9,698 bases of DNA from contig PXFD01000024.1 of assembly GCA_003564505.1 (NCBI GenBank), positions 1 through 9,698 on the forward strand, written 5' to 3'. The DNA is from Syntrophomonadaceae bacterium (GTDB taxonomy: Bacteria; Bacillota_D; Dethiobacteria; DTU022). Position numbers and translations under genes: made by a program. The notes below the pieces were generated by a model. The model saw nothing but the letters and a program-made list of their open reading frames with translations. It had not been told where the DNA came from and ran no database searches. Below, in pieces: positions 6,919-9,698 of the stretch. The first letter of the stretch is position 1, and each line of letters opens with the position of its first letter.

Positions 6919-7116
6919 TTACATTCCATACTTACGCTTAAATCGTTCTACCCGGCCCCCGGTATCAACAAATTTTTGTTTGCCCGTGAAAAAGGGGTGA
7001 CATTTCGAACATATTTCCACCTTCAGACTTTCACTGGTTGAACCGGTTTCAAAAGTTTCTCCGCAAGCACAGGAAACAGTCGCCCGGTGATATTTTGGGT
7101 GTATATCTGGTTTCAT
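6919..7116 (-). CDS. rpmE: Ribosomal protein L31, zinc-binding (C+) type
   Basis: Large-subunit ribosomal protein bL31, which bridges the central protuberance of the 50S and the 30S head. It has 65 residues, normal for the family. Four zinc-ligand cysteines are visible as CAC (Cys16, Cys18) and CSKC (Cys36, Cys39), so this is the zinc-containing paralogue. HPFFTG at 40-45 and the basic C-terminal tail [11 protein letters not shown] are typical. The open frame extends upstream to 7236, but the extra 40 residues would overlap rho and are unlike L31. A near-perfect AAGGAGGTT nine bases before ATG 7116 settles the start. It follows rho as in B. subtilis, with its own promoter in the 85-base gap and a terminator after it. 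Confidence 0.97.
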   Translation of the reverse strand: MKPDIHPKYHRATVSCACGETFETGSTSESLKVEICSKCHPFFTGKQKFVDTGGRVERFKRKYGM

Positions 7117-7151
7117 CCTTTTTAACCTCCTTCTTCCTCTTCCAAATACAA

Positions 7152-7180
7152 ATAATAGCACATCGGCCTTTATTCTGCAA
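7152..7180 (-). promoter_or_regulatory. Promoter for rpmE
   Basis: Minus strand TTGCAG (7180-7175), a 17-base spacer and TATTAT (7157-7152), with TG one base before the -10 (extended -10). Transcription would start about 30 bases before the rpmE start codon. It suggests L31 can be made independently of the upstream rho transcript. Confidence 0.55.
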
Positions 7181-7201
7181 CAATAAAAAATCCACAGAAA
7201 A

Positions 7202-8452
7202 CTACATTGTATGCATGTTTTTGAGAAACTCTTCATTAGATTCGGTTTTTCTGAGCCTACCCATAAGTGCTTCCAAAAATTCTATGCTTGTACTGTTACC
7301 CATAGCTTTGCGCAGGGCCCACATAAGTTCAATTTTACGCTCGTCAAGCAAAAGTTCCTCGCGGCGCGTTCCCGAACGGGATATATCTATAGCCGGGAAT
7401 ATGCGGCGTTCAGCTATCCTGCGGTCAAGATGCAGTTCCATGTTGCCGGTTCCTTTAAACTCTTCATAAACTACATCATCCATGCGACTGCCGGTTTCAA
7501 CTATTGCTGTAGCAAGCACCGTTAGCGAACCGCCTCCGTCAATATTTCGGGCTGCTCCAAAAAATCTTTTAGGCTTATAGAAAGCAGAGGGGTCAATACC
7601 TCCTGAAAGAGTTCGGCCGCTGGGAGGGATTACCAGGTTGTAAGCCCTGGTCAACCTGGTAATGCTGTCAAGCAGCACGGCAACATCGCGTCCCTGTTCT
7701 ACCAGGCGCTGTGACCTTTCCAGGACCAGTTCTGCTATATGAATATGGTTTTCAGGCTTTTGATCAAAGGTAGAGCTAACCACGTCTGCATCAACACTGC
7801 GCTCCATATCGGTAACTTCTTCAGGCCTTTCATCGATTAGAAGGATAATTAATTCGATATCAGGGTGATTGACAGAAATGCTGTTGGCAAGCTGCTTGAG
7901 CAGCATGGTCTTGCCTGCTTTTGGTGGGGAAACGACCAGGCCCCGCTGACCTTTACCGACTGGTACCAGCAGGTCAATTATCCTGGTGGAGAGAATATTA
8001 GACTTGGTTTCCATGCGAATAGGATCATCGGGATGAATAGGGACCAGGCTGCGGAAACCTTTGCGACCCGACATTTTTTCGGGATCTTCTCCGTTGATCT
8101 GCTCAACTTGAAGAAGAGCATAATACCTTTCGCTGTCTTTTGGAGGCCTGATCCGTCCGCTGATGATATCTCCGGTTCTCATGTTGAAACGGCGAATCTG
8201 TGAAGCAGAAATATAAATATCATCTTCTGAAAAATAGTATTTCTTGCGTCTCAGGAAGCCAAAACCATCCGGCATTATTTCCAGCATTCCGGAAGCCGTA
8301 TGCTGGTCTCCGTTTTCCGAGAATAGTTTAGTCAGGTTATCAATCAATTCCTGCTTGCGCATAGTTGACTGGCCTTTTATTTCATGTTCCTTAGCAAGTC
8401 GATGCAGCTCATTTAAAGTCATTGTTTTTAACTTTTCAGTATCCAAAACCAA
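7202..8452 (-). CDS. rho: Transcription termination factor Rho
   Basis: Hexameric RNA-dependent ATPase/translocase that releases RNA polymerase at Rho-dependent terminators. It has 416 residues, close to E. coli Rho (419), without the long N-terminal insertions found in some Gram-positive Rho proteins. The N-terminal helical domain (about 5-45) carries the Rho_N fold. The primary RNA site contains GFGFLR at 63-68. Walker A is PPKAGKT at 176-182, [14 protein letters not shown] lies at 207-220, and Walker B is VAVLLDS at 257-263. The Q-loop region is [10 protein letters not shown] (278-287), and KGTGN at 333-337 covers the bicyclomycin-pocket glycine. The start is TTG at 8452, seven bases after AAGGA; an ATG at 8460 is out of frame. 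It lies 11 bases after the exchanger gene, so the two are likely cotranscribed. Confidence 0.97.
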   Translation of the reverse strand: MVLDTEKLKTMTLNELHRLAKEHEIKGQSTMRKQELIDNLTKLFSENGDQHTASGMLEIMPDGFGFLRRKKYYFSEDDIYISASQIRRFNMRTGDIISGRIRPPKDSERYYALLQVEQINGEDPEKMSGRKGFRSLVPIHPDDPIRMETKSNILSTRIIDLLVPVGKGQRGLVVSPPKAGKTMLLKQLANSISVNHPDIELIILLIDERPEEVTDMERSVDADVVSSTFDQKPENHIHIAELVLERSQRLVEQGRDVAVLLDSITRLTRAYNLVIPPSGRTLSGGIDPSAFYKPKRFFGAARNIDGGGSLTVLATAIVETGSRMDDVVYEEFKGTGNMELHLDRRIAERRIFPAIDISRSGTRREELLLDERKIELMWALRKAMGNSTSIEFLEALMGRLRKTESNEEFLKNMHTM

Positions 8453-8463
8453 AACACCATCCT

Positions 8464-9468
8464 TTATATTGTACCTCCGGACCTGAATAACAGGTATGCT
8501 GCCACGAAATAACCTACAATTACCAGGGCCATGTCATATCCAATGCGTCCTAATTGTTTTTCTGATTTATAAATCAAGCTAAATATTACTATTGTTGAAA
8601 TTATAATTACCATAGTTGCCGATACAAGGTGGTTGCCTGAAGCGGCATGAAGCAGAGGGCCCTGACGGTAAAACAGGTCTGCAATAAAAACCACCAACAT
8701 GTTCATAAAGTTAGCTCCGAATACGTTGGCAACAGCCATATCTACATATCCAAGCCTGACAGCAGACAACGTTGTTACAGTCTCAGGAAGTGATGTGCTG
8801 ATTGCCAGCAGTATTGAGCCAACCAGGGTATGTCCCAACCCGGTAGTAATAGCTATACGATCAGCTGCACTGGTAATTAAAACTCCTGTTATAATTATTA
8901 AACCGGCCGCAAGAGCGAAGTTAGTTAAGGCTTTTTTTGTTGAAACTCTATAGCTGGCCCTGAAAATCTCTTCACTGCCCGTTGCAAGCACCGGGTTCCT
9001 TTGTTCGTAACGGAAAATCAACCTGCTGCCCATGATATATACAGATGCTATTAGCAATGTTTCCAAGCCAACCCAGCCGATGGGCACATAAATAAACCCA
9101 AGTAGGGCAAGCGCTGCCAGACAAATCGTAATAATGCTTAATGATGCAGTGATGATATGCCCACTGCTGATAACCGAAGTTAACGGCCCTTTCCCAGATG
9201 ATATATCAATTACTGCCAACAAGGCCAGGTTAAACAAACAACTACCCAGGATATTACCAAGGGCTAAATCTGGCGAATTAAGCGCTACCGCACTTAAAGT
9301 TGTTACCAGTTCCGGCAGGGAGGTTGCCAGGGGAAGCAGCAGAGCTCCAATCCAGGCGCTGCCTATACCGGTATTCTCAGAAATTATTGCAGCATTTCTC
9401 GTTAATTTACTACCAGCAAAAACTATTAAAACAGCACAAAGGAAAAACTGTAACCAAGGATTAATCAT
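8464..9468 (-). CDS. CaCA-family Na+/Ca2+ (cation) exchanger
   Basis: Integral membrane antiporter of the calcium/cation exchanger family (YrbG-like), 334 residues and strongly hydrophobic, probably ten membrane helices. The two hallmark alpha repeats are present: alpha-1 with ATSLPELVTTLSA (48-60) and GNILGSCLFN (71-80), and alpha-2 with STSLPETVTTLSA (224-236) and ANVFGANFMN (247-256). The ion-binding acidic residues Glu53 and Glu229 sit in the repeats. A cytoplasmic basic loop lies between the halves (about 150-180). The ATG start at 9468 has GGGAG four bases upstream. The substrate (calcium, sodium or another divalent cation) cannot be fixed from sequence. It leads into rho after 11 bases. 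A promoter and an AT-rich leader of about 138 bases precede it. Confidence 0.92.
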   Translation of the reverse strand: MINPWLQFFLCAVLIVFAGSKLTRNAAIISENTGIGSAWIGALLLPLATSLPELVTTLSAVALNSPDLALGNILGSCLFNLALLAVIDISSGKGPLTSVISSGHIITASLSIITICLAALALLGFIYVPIGWVGLETLLIASVYIMGSRLIFRYEQRNPVLATGSEEIFRASYRVSTKKALTNFALAAGLIIITGVLITSAADRIAITTGLGHTLVGSILLAISTSLPETVTTLSAVRLGYVDMAVANVFGANFMNMLVVFIADLFYRQGPLLHAASGNHLVSATMVIIISTIVIFSLIYKSEKQLGRIGYDMALVIVGYFVAAYLLFRSGGTI

Positions 9469-9513
9469 TTTGCTCCCGTAAGTCTAACCATATAATATAA
9501 AAATCTTAAAGTG

Positions 9514-9537
9514 AGGATGAACATATATTATTATCCT
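9514..9537. repeat. 24-bp imperfect palindrome in the exchanger leader
   Basis: AGGAT at 9514-9518 mirrors ATCCT at 9533-9537. Most inner positions also pair, leaving two mismatches and one G-T. It lies between the predicted promoter and the exchanger start, where an operator or an RNA stem could act. It shares four bases (9534-9537) with one arm of the larger inverted repeat at 9534-9601. Confidence 0.45.
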
Positions 9538-9601
9538 TTATGAAGGGGGAGTAAAATATAAATGCCGCACAAAAAAATAGGATATGAGATTGCATAAAGG
9601 A
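9534..9601. repeat. Perfect 9-bp inverted repeat with 50-bp spacing in the exchanger leader
   Basis: TCCTTTATG at 9534-9542 and CATAAAGGA at 9593-9601 are exact reverse complements. Both arms fall inside the predicted exchanger mRNA leader (start near 9606), so they could form a long-range stem enclosing about 50 bases. Confidence 0.5.
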
Positions 9602-9612
9602 GATCTTATAAA

Positions 9613-9641
9613 ATAATATGATATTAAAACCTTGATGTAAA
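9613..9641 (-). promoter_or_regulatory. Sigma-A-type promoter for the exchanger-rho transcript
   Basis: Minus strand TTTACA (9641-9636), a 17-base spacer and TATTAT (9618-9613), each one base from consensus. Upstream on the same strand lies an A/T-rich stretch (about 9651-9668) that resembles an UP element. The predicted start near 9606 leaves a leader of about 138 bases. Confidence 0.55.
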
Positions 9642-9698
9642 TAGTTATTCGCTATAAATTATTTTTTTCCTGCTAACAAGCTGCAAAAAAAAAGTAAC

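Larger units (their letters stand above)
9469..9698. other. AT-rich non-coding end of the window
   Basis: This 230-base stretch shows no gene I can support on either strand. It holds the exchanger promoter, two inverted repeats, and near the right edge T and A tracts (9661-9667 and 9685-9693) around an imperfect hairpin. The tract order (T before, A after) is wrong for a terminator in either direction. Tiny plus-strand frames exist but none exceeds about 12 codons. Confidence 0.6.

Noticed and set aside
7180..7205. Terminator just after rho, suggested by a T run on the minus strand
   Set aside because: No stable GC-containing stem precedes the T run; readthrough to rpmE is likely.
7117..7236. 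40-residue N-terminal extension of L31
   Set aside because: It overlaps the end of rho, contains the rpmE promoter and ribosome binding site, and does not resemble L31.
9543..9600. yybP-ykoY manganese riboswitch, suggested by AGGGGGAGTA and the adjacent cation exchanger
   Set aside because: The motif is on the plus strand, opposite to the exchanger, and the rest of the riboswitch consensus is absent.
9517..9635. Three tiny plus-strand frames (8, 11 and 5 residues), the middle one (9562-9597) with a good AAGGGGGAG upstream
   Set aside because: Too short to support as genes, no recognisable peptide, and they lie inside the leader of the opposite-strand gene; purine-rich stretches in AT-rich DNA give such hits by chance.
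9661..9693. Terminator at the T tract/hairpin/A tract near the right edge
   Set aside because: The T tract precedes and the A tract follows the hairpin on both strands, the reverse of an intrinsic terminator, and the stem has two mismatches.

Overview
The window looks like chromosomal DNA from a low-to-moderate GC Gram-positive bacterium. My best guess is an anaerobic Firmicute of the class Clostridia, in the Desulfotomaculum, Pelotomaculum or Syntrophomonas sense; this placement is inference. The evidence is the gene order exchanger-rho-rpmE-prfA-prmC followed by ywlC-ywlE-rpiB-glyA. It closely follows the rho to glyA neighbourhood of Bacillus subtilis (rho-rpmE-tdk-prfA-prmC-...-ywlC-ywlD-ywlE-rpiB/ywlF-ywlG-glyA). 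Other support comes from strong AGGAGG-type ribosome binding sites, sigma-A-like promoters, frequent TTG starts, and an arginine-phosphatase-type YwlE.

Layout, right to left because nearly everything is on the minus strand. An AT-rich 230-base leader (9469-9698) holds a good promoter and inverted repeats. It precedes a CaCA-family cation exchanger, which is followed after 11 bases by rho. The gene rpmE has its own promoter and ends in a rho-independent terminator. After a 166-base leader with a terminator-like hairpin comes prfA (release factor 1), then prmC (its methyltransferase). The only plus-strand gene is nikR, a nickel-responsive repressor, which converges on prmC. It diverges from a Na+/phosphate cotransporter with a fused PhoU domain. 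That transporter leads an apparent five-gene operon: transporter, ywlC/sua5, ywlE, rpiB, and glyA, which is cut off by the left edge.

Functionally this is mostly translation and transcription housekeeping: RF1 and the enzyme that methylates its GGQ loop, ribosomal protein L31, termination factor Rho, and Sua5 for the t6A tRNA modification. Added to it are protein quality control (YwlE), pentose phosphate and one-carbon metabolism (RpiB, GlyA), and ion handling (phosphate, a divalent cation, nickel sensing). The transporter and nikR sit where B. subtilis has spoIIR and ywlB, so they look like a lineage-specific insertion into a conserved block.

I found no mobile element, CRISPR array, tRNA, rRNA or clearly undescribed multi-gene system. 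The points worth a second look are regulatory: the compact divergent promoter region with a palindrome on the nikR promoter, the hairpin abutting the prfA ribosome binding site, the mutually exclusive pairings in the exchanger leader, and the high share of TTG starts (six of eleven genes).
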